Shown here one piece after another: positions 46,715 to 58,999 of a DNA stretch of 64,000 nt. Origin of the DNA: Lithospermum erythrorhizon. Its lineage: Eukaryota; Streptophyta; Magnoliopsida; Boraginales; Boraginaceae. Under the pieces are notes generated by a model that saw nothing but the letters and a program-made list of their open reading frames with translations, had not been told where the DNA came from and did no database searches. Numbering within the stretch: the first letter of the stretch is position 1; each line of letters starts with the position of its first letter. Both the position numbers and the translations under genes were made by a program. The stretch spans positions 49,855 to 113,854 of the forward strand of contig JADFUC010001935.1 in assembly GCA_019722365.1 (NCBI GenBank). Reading direction: 5' to 3'.

Positions 46715-48386
46715 AAATATTTCTGAATTCCCATCATTTAGGACATCCAAAAAACTAATAATAAAAGAACCAGATAGGATGAATATGAATTATGAAATAA
46801 TAAATTGGGTAAAAGGATGATGGAAGCTGTAGAGACGAGAATGCTTGTTATATATAAGCTTTCATCTTCATACTCATATGCAAATCCAGAAATAAAATGA
46901 GTGGTGCTCGTAATTAGCAATTACAAAAAATATTTTAATAGTTAAAAACGTCATTTCACCTGATTGGTCGAATAGAAACAATAATTTAGGTAAAATATCA
47001 GATTCGTTGAATATGAAACAATAAATTAGGTAAAAGTGATGATGATTGAAGTTGCTGACACAAAACATACCTTAAACAATAAATCAGATTCGTTTTTCTA
47101 CACATCCTTTTCCTTTCTTAGACCATTTTAATCAAAACAATTTATTTCCTTTCCTTTCTCACAAGCTAATTGCCAAAATGGTTCAGATAGTGGAAATTAA
47201 TTATAGCGTTAAGATTGTCTATTTTTGGGAGGTCAAATTTCAGTTTTTAAGAGTTTTTGGGTATTGCTTTGTGTGTTATAAATAGTCTTTGTGTACACAA
47301 ATGAAGTTCACATTTAGTCTAACCTTTAATATTAATTGTAATAATTTGTAATATTTGAAGAAATATCTTATTTAATCCCTAACACTTTAATGAGTACTTT
47401 AATTTGTAATATTTGAAAAATATGTTCAACTAGGCCAATCTGCTTGAAACTACTTTTCCCTACATGATTTCTTTTTGTGAATATATGAGACTCAGGGGCA
47501 GACCTGGTGACATGAAAGATAATTTAATTGAACAGCAACAATATATTTATTGAAGTATCAAATGAGTTACAACAATAATTAATGGGAGACGATATTGTAG
47601 GGAGTTGATTTGGTTTCTCTTTCTGGTCCTTGTTTCAAGGGATTTTTTATTTTATTTTCCTTTTCTTCAGTATTCTTGCCATTCAGAAATTCCTCAACCA
47701 TTTTCTCTCTTTTTTTATTTTATACTGATTTTAAATTGTTGAACTTAATTTATACACTGAATTTTGAATTGTTGTTGTATTGACTCGAGGTTGCTACACT
47801 GATTTGATTTGGTTTTTTGATTCTTGTTTTTCGTTTGTTGTTTCTGTTATTTGGAAAATGAATTGTATCAGATGTTCTAGTATTGATTTATCCAAAAATA
47901 AGGTTATCATTCAAAGCAATTCACGTTGATCTTAGGTTTCATTGCATTTATATTAAAGTAATTTGTCATAACATGGATACAATTATCAGTGGAACATTAT
48001 ATATATGCATTTACATTCCATCTTATTTTTTGGATATTCTCATTTTATATTGATAACTTCTCATTATCCGAATACAATTATTAATATAACATGTTATTTT
48101 TTCACTTGCCTTGTTGAGTCTTAATTCGGCGTTTTTCATTTTTATATTGATAACTTCTCATAATGATCTAGATAAAATTATGAGTAAGACATGTTATATT
48201 ATGTCTAATCTCATAATTCGGACTTGCAGTGATGAAAGTTAGTTGAACTATTGACTGTAGAGATATAGAAGACTAGCTAGAGAGAGAAAGTAGGTCAAAA
48301 TTATTAACATTAAAGGGAGGAACATACAAAGTGGATTGAATGAAAATGATGAGAATACACGTGTTACTCCTATTTATACACAACTC
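46715..48386. other. AT-rich interval with a ~97-bp degenerate tandem repeat
   Basis: No coding sequence is recognised. Between about 47965 and 48200 a unit holding AACTTCTCAT.nnn.ATACAATTATTAAT..AACATGTTAT recurs at 47976, 48072 and 48172 (96-100 bp apart). A similar phrase is present at about 53810. The missing first exon(s) of the caleosin relic would lie here but were not recognised. Confidence 0.5.
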
Positions 48387-48485
48387 AACTACTTTCTGAT
48401 AACCCAACAACATTATAAAACAACAGCAGACGTCAAGCAGTTAAGGCGTCGCATGTTAAAAATAAGCATGTAGCGTGGTACCTAA

Positions 48486-48640
48486 CCCCCCAACACCCCC
48501 ACCCCTGACCCCCTACCGAACGTACCCCCACCCAACTACCTCCCAGCGTAGCCCCCACCAGTGACCCCTGCAACCCCCTAACAGCCCTACACTCCTACCG
48601 CCTCCACCAACCCCTACCCAACCTCAACATACCCTACCCC
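48486..48640. repeat. C-rich tract with G-quadruplex potential on the minus strand
   Basis: C-runs of 6, 5, 4 and 5 fall within 28 bases (48486-48513), followed by further C-rich, G-poor sequence to about 48640. The complementary strand fits the quadruplex pattern. It parallels the tract at 2575-2700. Confidence 0.7.
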
Positions 48641-48659
48641 CTGGTTTATAGGGTTTTGT

Positions 48660-48905
48660 TATTTGTGAATTTTAGTTTATGGGTTTTTTTTGTTGGAGAT
48701 TTTAGTTTATGGGTTTTTGTTGTTTCTTGTTCTCTGTTATAATAAAGGTGCATTTTTTTAGTTTTATGGGGTTTGTTAGAAACTTTGTGAATTTTATTTT
48801 ATGGGTATTTTTGTTGGAGATTTTTAGTTTATGGGTTTTGTTGTTCTTGTTCTCTGTAATGATAAAGATTGCATTTTTAGTTTATTTGGTTTCTTGTATA
48901 TGATT
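48660..48905. repeat. ~122-bp tandem duplication
   Basis: GTGAATTTTAGTTTATGGGT at 48665 recurs as GTGAATTTTATTTTATGGGT at 48785, followed in both by TTGTTGGAGATTTTAGTTTA and CTTGTTCTCTGTAATGATAA-like text. A T/G-rich duplicated leader or intron ahead of the kinesin exons. Confidence 0.8.
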
Positions 48906-49347
48906 TTTAGTTTATGTGGTTTCTTGTTCTTGGTGATGATGAATGAACATGATGGTAATGTAGTAAACTATATAAAAATTGAATCTTTTTATTATTATTT
49001 CATATGTATACATATTCTTTGATTCATTTGTTTTCAATTTTTATTCTGGGGTTCATTATTTCAAAGTTTATTTTGTGAATCTATTTTTTGTTTCCTCGAT
49101 CATGTTGTGGTGAATGCTTGTTGATGCTCAAAGTTTATTTTATGCTTGTTGATGCTCAAATACTATAAAAATTGAATTTTTTTGACTTTTTATTGATTCA
49201 GTTTACTTCAATATTATGTTTCTAACTCCTGAAAATGTTAGCTTACTTTCTGTTTCCTTAAGATTGCATCAGTCTCCCTTGGTGTACTTCAATTAGGAAC
49301 AAGTTGAACTTTTAGATCACTTGATGGATCATAATTCGTTCATGCAG

Positions 49348-49899
49348 TTCCAGGACGTGTTCGCGTTGTAGTTAGGTTACGACCAAGAAATGGAGAGGCG
49401 ATGGTAGCTGATGCAAATTTTGCTGATTGTGTTGAACTGCAACCAGAGGTAAGTTACATTGTACATTTGTACTACAGTTTAATCTTAAAAGATTTATTTG
49501 AAGTTAAAGCTCAATCATAGCATTGAAAGTCATTTGAAAGACTTGTCTACCTTTTCTAAGTTGAGTTGAAACTCAAAGAACAATTGGGACTCAGATACAT
49601 ACGAGTTTGATGAAGTGCTTACGGAATTCTCATCTTAGAAGCGTGTTTATGAAGTCGTGGCAAAGCCTGTTGTTGAGGTACATGTCTCAGAGATGCTTAC
49701 TATACAAATCTTTCTTGTTGTACTTCGATCATGAATGAAATACGAGAATTCTGGAAGTTGAGGTACATGTCTCAGATATCGAAGGCCCTGATAGTTCGCA
49801 GAAGTAAGCTTGTTATTGTAGATCTTGCCGGTTTAGAGCGTATCCATAAGTTAGGTGATACTCCAAAGCTTAAAGAAAAATTGCATTTGTCTAATTTCC
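49348..49899 (+). pseudogene. Armadillo-repeat kinesin (ARK-like) motor-domain fragment
   Basis: Three pieces. The 49348-49448 exon (after TGCAG, before GTAAGT) encodes PGRVRVVVRLRPRNGEAMVA and DANFADCVELQPE, the first strand of an ungrouped plant ARK-type motor. About 49563-49677 reads NNWDSDTYEFDEVLTEFSS, a TAG at 49636-49638 where the family has Gln, then KRVYEVVAKPVVE; a 2-base deletion just upstream of NNWD shifts the frame. About 49770-49899 reads VRRSKLVIVDLAGLERIHK, the switch II region with DLAGSE changed to DLAGLE, then KLKEKLHLSNFLE. The P-loop (GQTGTGKT) and switch I are missing between the last two pieces. Introns show it was copied from genomic DNA, not mRNA. It lies inside the putative CACTA element. 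Confidence 0.92.
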
Positions 49900-50730
49900 T
49901 TGAATTTCAATTTATAGTGAACTTCAATGTTATTTGTTTTTACTTAAATTGGGTTTGAGGCTGAAATTACTGATTTATGATTGATGAGTTTTTTATTGAA
50001 TTTTAGTAATTATAATTACAGATAAGAAAGTGGATATTGACTGTATTGATATAAATCTTTATAGATGCAATAAAGCTCTGAAGTTTTTGATCGGTACTCA
50101 ACAAAGTCGAGGAGAGCAATTCAGTATTGTTTGTATTGTGTGGATATACAGTTTATACCAAAGTGTTTGTTACTTATACTTATGTTAACAAAAGTTATTT
50201 TATATACTTGCAATTTATTAGGAACAGTCATCACGTTCCTATTTCTTATTTTTATAATATAATTATAATACTAGTAGTAGAATTACAATATCTTATTGTA
50301 CCATTGTTTGATAACTCCTCTCAAAGCTCAATTCTTTATTTTTTTTTTAAATTTTTTTTTTGTATGCAGGAATAGCAGAAAAATGAAAAATATATACAAG
50401 AAATGAAAGCTGAATTCTTGTTATTGCATTGTGAATGAAAGAATAATAAAGGATATGGATACAATGAATATTTTTTTCTAGTATGCATTGTGAATGAAGA
50501 ATAATAACGGATATGGATGTAAATGAAGATTTTTTTTTTCTACTAATTTCATTTTATTGTATTATTTTTTAATGTAAAATATAATATTTTTTTAGTATAA
50601 ATTATAATTGTAAGAGATGAATATTAATAAACATTTTAATTGGAATAAATTTTTAAGATATAACCTATTTATATTTTACATTATTTTGTATTAATAAATA
50701 TAAATTTTTAATTTTTTTTTTTTATTTGGG
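49900..50730. other. AT-rich interior of the CACTA-like element
   Basis: No further kinesin motor sequence was recognised. A 50022-50105 block reads KKVDIDCIDINLYRCNKALK, of unknown origin. The phrase TGAATGAAAGAATAATAAnGGATATGGAT occurs twice (about 50430 and 50489), a ~57-bp local duplication. Confidence 0.4.
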
Positions 50731-51199
50731 CGGCTCTCAAAAGCGTCATCTAAGTTAAAACTTAGGCGGGTGCTCAAAGAGCGTGTCTAAATGATAGCAA
50801 ACGCGTTGCTCAAAAGCGGCGTCTAAGTACCTCTGGCGCTCGTCTGGCCGCGATCCTAAGAAGGATAAATAGCAGACATCCACCGTTATTACGACGTTTT
50901 TAGTGACGTTTAAGTGGTTTTTGAGTGGCGTCATAGTGGTTTTGAAGTAGTGCAACTCTATCTAACGCTTAATTTCTTGTAATAAACTGTAAAATTAATT
51001 AGCCTAACAACTTTGAGATTCAAGAAAATTTATTGAGTTAAATATTTAATTGTATACTTTCGTGTCACAATCTCAATTTAATTACTCAGTGATCTATTAT
51101 GAATTTTAATTCGAATGGTGAGCTTGTCATAATACTCAAATATGAATAATGAATAATTAAATAATTATAATTAACTTAAATAAAAATATAAATAAATAT

Positions 51200-51670
51200 A
51201 AAACATTCAAAATGTCCGATTACAGTAATTCCTAACAAGTTTTTGAATTAAAACATAATTAAAAAGATTGGAAAGAACAGCTTCAGGAACTATCTGTTAC
51301 ATAAACAATAACCCCAAGGGCATAACTTGACTTGCATGTCGCCTAGTCGAAGGAAGGCCTTTCGGTAATAGTTTCGTGAACAAAGGCTGGTCTGATTCTT
51401 TTTTATATTTCTTCTTTTGTATCACACCACTTGAATTAGGCCAATCTGAACTAATTATAATAATTATGGATCAAGAAGCCCATTTTTTATTCTTGTTTCA
51501 GGACATTAAAATTAATTTCTTTTTATTTGTCCGAAAATTCATAACTTTCAACCAATATTTCTACAAACTACAAAAGATGGATTAAATGTACTTTTTCTAT
51601 TTGCCATTGAGAACAATAAAAATTTCTCAAAATATATCAATCTAAGCACAACAAACTCCACCTAAACTTC
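51200..51670 (-). repeat. Possible minus-strand LTR with adjoining polypurine tract
   Basis: On the minus strand TTTAGGTGGAGTTTG (51650-51664) resembles a copia polypurine tract directly followed by TGTTGTGCTTAG, a possible LTR start at 51653. The other LTR end and any coding sequence were not found. The 69-codon frame on + in this interval has no known motif. Confidence 0.35.
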
Positions 51671-52249
51671 GCATGTCAAATATGAATTTGTCAGTCTCTC
51701 ACCAAACCTGACTTTTCGTGAGTGAATTTGTCGCTTTACTCCGTCTTTACGACAAACAGTAGCGATTAAGTCTCGTTAAGCAAATATGATTAGTATTGGA
51801 GGTACCTATCGGATTATTGTTGTCATTTTTCTCACCCACTATTAAGAACCAACTGAATTCCAATTCACAAATCTCATCTTAACTCTTAAGTACTGCAGAT
51901 CATCGACAACACCAATTTCTAGTCTTAAGCAATAATTCAAACTTTTTATGTATTTCTGATGAATATTGATATTTGTAACAGCGTTTTATAATATTTCTCT
52001 TCCCTGTATCGAAAAAGAATCAAAATAATAATAATAATAATAACTTTCACTTCATTCAAATAAAAATGGTATAATTTTGGAGGGAGGATATTAGGTGAAA
52101 TGTTGAAAGAATTATGAGAGGAAATATTTATAAAAAATTAAAGATTTTGTCTTACATTGGTTTGAAGTTTAAGATGGTAAATTTAAGTTTTAACCCAAAG
52201 CATCTCTTAAAGATTATGATAACGTCTCTTATTTTCTTGATTCTTAAAA
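51671..52249. other. AT-rich interval, no gene seen
   Basis: Low-complexity AT-rich DNA including a short ATA/ATT trinucleotide run at about 52025. No frame or motif is supported; it may be the internal remainder of the minus-strand LTR element to its left. Confidence 0.35.
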
Positions 52250-52960
52250 AACACCCCTGGCGAGGTAAAGTAATTTGGTAACCGTTACCGCTCGGCGTCC
52301 GACTTTCGATAGGCCATTTCGATAGTTAATGAGTTGATGCGAGGCAGTGATGCTGGGTTTGAAATACCGGCTCGCACCGATGGCCCCGCTGCATCCGTTA
52401 ACAAATTGGCCAAAATTTTAAAAATATTATAAACTATGTTGATACATAATCATAAATAAGAGAATAACGTTATTAGAAGAGAAAATTATTAGGGTTCTGA
52501 GATAATTCTATTTGCTTACATAAGAGTGTGTATTTTGTTTAACTATTCTAGTTTAATTTATGAAATTAAATAATTTAATTTGAGAAAATTTTCAAAATTT
52601 TGATAGTTTAATTTCAAAATTTACAACGATTTTACGAGAAGCATGTCTTGATAAACTTAATGGCTACGGTACTATCGTTTTCAGGCTCGTTAACTACCAG
52701 ACTTCGTGATCTTAGCGAGTCGAGGCAGGCTCACTAAAATTGAGCTTATTCTTTTACCCGGCTCGTTATTTTTACGGCTACCGTTATCTTAAAAGTCGGT
52801 AGATATTCGATACAGAAGCTTGACTCGACTCGTTTCAGTATTTACCCACAACTCTGACCGATCATTCCGTAATTACTCGGTAGTTGAACCGGTAAGTTTG
52901 AATGCCGAGGCGGTTTCGAGCCACCTGACGTATTATTTATCTTGTTTTACCATGTTGAGC
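52250..52960. repeat. hAT-like subterminal-type sequence
   Basis: GC-richer patches at 52260-52410 and 52680-52930 flank an AT-rich centre and carry repeated short words (GGCTCGTTA, GGCTCGCACC, GACTCGACTCG, GGTAACCGTTACCG) of the kind found near ends of plant hAT-type non-autonomous elements. No transposase, matching terminal repeats or 8-bp duplication could be fixed. Confidence 0.3.
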
Positions 52961-55900
52961 ATGACTCCTTTATATTGATAATTGGCAGGGTTTTTGGTTA
53001 AAATAATTAGAAAAGCCCTGAAATAAATTCTGAATAAAAACAATAACATATGAGTGTGTACACTTAAGTGAGGGGATCATGCGGCGGAATAGATACGAAG
53101 AGACTCGAACAATCGGCCACAGTTTGTCTCCCAAAGATAGTACGCTGACGTATGAATGAACCCTTCCATGGCGATAATAGAGCTATTTAAAATATTAAGC
53201 GTAGACGATGTTGAACGGAAAAATTCGAAAGATTTTCCGCTACTAGTCGTAGGATGAAGAGGCGAGAGGGTATCAACTTCAAAAGTTGGAGAAAAGAATG
53301 AAAGTGCAGTGATTTCGTTTTAAAGGCATCAAATATCCTACTTTTTAGGCTTTGAAAAAAAAGTTAAGCTCTTCGCTCGCTACGAGGAGTTGGTCGGGAA
53401 CCTAGACAAGGTTAGGAACCTTCCACTCTTATCCACTAAATGAGGCATCTTGTAACAGAAAATAATATTCGGAACCTTCCCACTTACCGTCCCTATTTTT
53501 AGTCGTATGGGGTGGATTCCAACAATTGGAATTCGCTTTGATATTCTTATACACTTATATTTTAAGAAGCCCGAAATTACAATTAATTTGATGAGTTAGA
53601 TTTTAGAAGTTGTTGTGTGTTAAATTAATTTGCAATTGTCATAACCCCAATGTCGATTGAGTTACATAATATATTAATTGTTCAACTGAGTGCCATATAT
53701 CACGAACTTATTATATTTAAAATGTAATAATCGATTTTATAACCTAATTGTTCATGATTTCTCATTTATGAGATATAACAATCATAATTCCAATAAAATA
53801 CTTCTCATGGTGAATACAATTATTAATGGGACATGTTATATACGCGCGGGCAGGAATAATATACTGCTTGATTCAAACTTTAATCCAAACAACTATATTA
53901 AATGCGAGGATCTATTAGGCGATTATACTATGAACTAAATTAACAGTATAAAATTACGAGAGATGCAGTGGAGAGCCTATCAGCAAACTTTCCACCGAAG
54001 CCTTATTTGAAATCTAATTGAGCACCACAGTGGCAATGCCTCTAGTTGGTACACACGAGGAAGTTGAATCCAGCGCTTGAGTTTGCTAGAACATATGAGG
54101 GGTGGATAAAACGAGAGAAGAATTCAAATTCTTGACGAAAAATTGACGTCTCTTATGGGGAGAGAGGGGGCCGATTTTTTTATGAGGGAGGTTTAGGTTT
54201 TTTGTTTTTGTTTTGAAAAGCCTGTAAGTCTTTGTATATAAGGTTCTCAAAATAACTTAGCACTTGACCCGAATAGTTTAATGAGGCAGAATGATTTAAA
54301 AGGTAAACCATTAAGTAAAATTAAACGCAACATTGTATTATTAGTAACTAACAAGTTACCTAACGAGAGCTCAACTAACTATTGAATTAATTTAATTGAC
54401 TAGTGTTAATTTTGGTTTTATCAATTTATATTTACATTATCGATGTAAAATTCCCAATTGAAGTATTAGATTGATTACAATCAACTCTCAATTTAACAAG
54501 CATTGTTTAATTTCATTCATGAAATATAATTCAACATAGCTATATGTGTAGTAATGACCTTCTAGGCTCGGAATAATAGCAACGTTAATATAATAATATA
54601 ATTGACCGTTATTATTATTATTATAAAAGATTATGCGTGGGATCATGATGCAGCATAATCCCTCGAATACCTACTAGCAAAAGAGGGGGTTGCTACGATC
54701 GATCACGATGTTGAATCATATCGGTATTATCATGAGAGCGACTAGTTATGTAATCTACATTTCCACTAAACTAATAAATGAATTGTTACAACAATTGTCA
54801 TGATAGGCGTAATAAATGAAACCAATAAGCGTGATTTCCAAACACTTGCAGCTTGCCTTAGGCGATTGCTTTACAGAATTCCCACTTTGTCGTGATATTC
54901 TCGATCCGCAGGCTAACCATAAAGTAATGATAAGCAGAAACACCCCGACTTTCTTTACTCGAACTGAAATCATCTTGATAAATCGATAACGTCGGGTCTT
55001 GCGATGCTCGACCATATTGATTCTCCAGAAGGCTGAGATCTGCCTTGTATAACAAGGATGGACAAATCCTATAATATATCAGCATCTAAACTACACTCAA
55101 CTGTGCTACCTAACATATATAGATTATCATCACTTCAAGGCTTAGCGTTTGACATAGTCAAACACTAAGCTCATATAACATAGATAATTATATCGTGAGT
55201 CTAAGAATCGGCCCAAACTTGTGATTCTAAGCTTGAAATTCATAAAGTACGGATATATACATACTCTTCTATGATTTTATAGCGGTCAAATCGGCTCTAG
55301 AGTTATGCAAAGTGACATCCATAAGATTGATTAGACTTCATGGTTCATGATCAAGAAAATCGATCATCAATCAATCAACATCTTTGAATGTCAATTCTTT
55401 AGTTACCCAATAGCAATCGGTAACTTGACCGGGGAATATTGGCTATCTTACGTTTCTAGACTTGAAGAGGTTCTCTTGTCAACCCTTACATGTTGCCTCT
55501 CTAGAAACTATAGACTTGCCTTGGGATTTATTATTTCAACCAACTATGAAAAATAAATTACTATATGAATGAACTACGCATCCATATAATGTAGTTAACA
55601 ATTAGATTATAAAATAAAAATTACCTTGTTCAAATAATTACTTAACTTATTTCAGAAAGTAAGTGAACTAGCTCCCACTGAACCTTGCATCATTCAGTTT
55701 CTTCTTCGATCTCGTGACATCAAACTTTGATTTAACCATAGAAAAATATATCAACTTCGAGATGCTTGCTCAAGTCACGCAGCGTGGATCCTTAAACTTG
55801 CATGAATAAGTAGGCCCTTTAGGACATTCAAAGCCGGAAGAGTAATGATTACAATCAACTCCTTAACTAGAAAGCTACTTAGTAGTGCTTTTACATTTAT

Positions 55901-58900
55901 ACATGATTTCTCAACCATGGAATCGTGATGGGTGAGATTATCTGACATAGTCATATCGACTATGGACAAAATGGGTTTTAAGCCTTTTGCATGACTGCAC
56001 TTAGCTGTGGACATTACCATACGAGTCCGGTTCTTGTCAAATATCCACTCACACTTAGTCGAACCACACTAGTTAAATTGTAACAAGGACAACACCTCGT
56101 TTGGTATAAATGGTATTTTTAGGTTTTATGGTAGTTAGCCATTTCTCGGGTTATTATTGGGCCAGTTTACAGTATGGCCAAGTGTGTTAAAAGCAGCATC
56201 TATCTTATTAAATGCACATTCTTTAATAATATTACCAACAATACAAATTGGTGATAATAATAAATACAATACCAAGTTCAGGTTTCATATACTGAACTCG
56301 GCCCGTTCATGAATTACTTGGCTAATAGTATTCCACATTAGGACAACTATCCAACATTAACTACGTTGGAGTTCTAGGTAAGACCCAATGACTTTATCCG
56401 TTCCACATGTAACTATGAAGATTTACTATATTCTCTTAAAATTATTACAAAGCGTATTCCGAATCCGCGTGAATACCTTTAGTAAAACCCCACAATTCCT
56501 ATTATGGGAATTGTGTGCTATAAATAGTAAATGATGTACACAACGAGATGATCCTTATATGGCATCATTAAATCATATTCTTGTGTAATAGATTCCAACA
56601 CTCGTCGCGTGAGGTCACCTTATTGTAGGAGCGAACCTCTAATAAGGAGTTGCCTTGTCAGCTATGAGAATCATCTATTATAAAATTTATTCTATCATAG
56701 ATTTTATTCACTTAAACTTCATGACCATTATAACTATGAATAGGAAATGTCATCTAAGCTTATATTTCGTGACAAGTATAGCATGTGTCACATATATGTA
56801 ATTGGGCTTATAGATGTTCAAGAATCAATTACTATTATACCTTTCAAGGTTGTAATAGAATTCCTTTAGTACTCAATGTACAAAATATTGTAATGTGGTG
56901 TCTTCCACATTTAACCTTTAAGGAACTTCGAAATTTTTCATCTTCGCTCTGCGATCCGCAGTTTGATCAAAATATCAAGATAAATTCCTAACTCCATTAT
57001 ATTGTACCTCAAGTTTTGCAACTTGGACATTGATAATATAATCATCGCCGTTCTTATTCTGGATTTGAGATATGAGCTTGTTAACAATATCGCGTATCCG
57101 TAAATCAGCGATCATTACTTAGGAACATTCTTTGGATTGCTCACTTAAACACACATGTTGCAACACGTGGGTAATCAATAAGGAATGAGTTTGAAATAGA
57201 TATGAGTATAGTCAACCAATGAATACATTGACGAGTCGAGAAACCAAATGTTTGATTCATTTATGAGTACTTATCTTTCATTCGATGGAACATTTTTCTT
57301 ACTTCGATGAATACTTCATCTAGAGGTAAATAAAGTAAGTTATATACTCGACTTGAGTATTCAATTCTATTTCCTTTCCACGGATGACCTCAAGTCATCA
57401 TAATAGTATGATTTATTCATAACGTCATGTATGCTGCATTATAGGCGATTATACGTCGTCAAAATGATACATAATATTCTGATAACTTGAAAGATTCTAA
57501 TACTTTGGATTGGTATCTCCTAAGAGCCACTTGAATACATTTAAATCATATATTTATTTACACCTTTTATACTTCATAATAATGAAGATACTATACATAA
57601 ATTAAATTGTAATTACATAGTAGATGAAAATGAATACCAATTTCACATAATTATGTACATGATGACTTATCTCAAAATTAAACCCGTGTTAAATTATTAT
57701 CTACTTTAATAACACAATATTAACTTGTCCATTCGAGGCGTTTCAGCGTTTCTTTGTCAAACATAACTCTTGAGTTGATTCGCGATTGAGTATGAATAAA
57801 TTTAGTTTAAAGGTAAGTGCAACAACTTTGATATGTGAATTTATTTCATTCATTGTGTTTCAATTATATTGAACACAACTCTTACTTGTATCACTCAACT
57901 AGTGACACATCTAAGGTAGAATGAAAAATTACTTTGGTATATAAAATTGAAAGATTTCATCCATTGTGTTTTAACCGTTCTGTGATTCTTGCTAAATGTC
58001 TTTATCGAGTACACTTTTAAAGATCGAGAATGATGTCTCATTCTCGAGATAATACACATTACTCATAATCGGTGATACTTAGTTGAACTTGATACTATTT
58101 ATATGATCACCACTCATTACTCTTATCGATTACGATGTCGTTCGATGACTATATCCTTGATTGACTTGTATATGAATATCTGAAACTAAATCAAGATGCT
58201 GGTATACTCAGCTAAGTCTAGCAAAAGTTATTTCGGTTAAATACTTGCAAGATCAAACTCAAATGTTAAAGTCAATTACTACAGTATTCTTGAATTGTTT
58301 ATTATTCAAAATATCATATCTTTAAAAGCCAAAATATGAGTTCGAAGAAAATAGTTTGAAGTTTTAGAGCGTTCATGGATGATTTAGCGTGAGCTCTCAT
58401 AGTATGATGGCTATCGTTGCATGAGGCTCGATTATCTTTCTTTGTGCCTTGTATCACGGCTCTTCATCTTGGCTCATGGTCATGATCCAAAACCATGTAA
58501 GTTCAAGCCGATTGTCTCTGACGCCTAACGATTTATCCATAATGATATTACAATTTGATAAACTTGATCATTTTTGAGATATGAGGTTTAATATAACCTC
58601 TTTCTATTTCAAGTGTTATAAATATCCTTTTGTTTTGTGCCCAATGTTTGAAATAATGAAAATTTAATCGTTAAAAGCTTGATCGTAGTTAACATTGCAC
58701 TCAACTTTCTAGTGATGTGTGACCAAATGAACAATATTCTTTGCAGTTGCTCTGAGCAGAGCATACTTAAAATTCATTACTTAACGAAGTTCATATTTGT
58801 TGATGAAACTAAATACTGATGACATGCTATGAAATGGTATGACATTCGAAGATCGTCCAATGATTTTCTCGGTGTGCTATAAAAAGAGATTAAACTACTC

Positions 58901-58999
58901 GTTTAATGCTTGTATGGTGACTAAGAAACTGATATACCATATTAATTACCTCTCGATCACATCATGTAGCGTCAATCATGTAATAACCAGATTCGTTAC
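52961..58999. other. Six kilobases of decayed, unclassified repeat DNA
   Basis: No host gene or transposon domain could be recognised on either strand. GACCTTCTAGGCTCG (about 54557) repeats the phrase at about 38290. AGTGGGAGCTAG on the minus strand near 55680 resembles a polypurine tract. 53800-53840 repeats the 47.97-48.2 kb tandem phrase. The open frames present (for example 53690-53938, 55775-56020 and 56785-56991) have no known motifs. The best guess is eroded Ty1/copia-like LTR elements, but no LTR pair can be shown. Confidence 0.3.

Larger units (their letters stand above)
48387..50952. mobile_element. Putative Pack-CACTA element carrying a kinesin fragment
   Basis: The right end (50937-50952) reads GTTTTGAAGTAGTG, the inverse of a CACTACTTCAAAAC terminus. 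It is preceded inward by a subterminal cluster of GCGTC/GGCG/TCTAAGT motifs (50730-50920). On the left, AACTACTTTCTG at about 48387 resembles a mutated terminus and is followed by AAGGCGTCGCATGTT and a C-rich tract (48486-48640), repeating the layout of the CACTA left end at 2349-2700. No transposase lies inside; instead it contains kinesin exons. The right end is convincing, the left end tentative. Confidence 0.6.
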
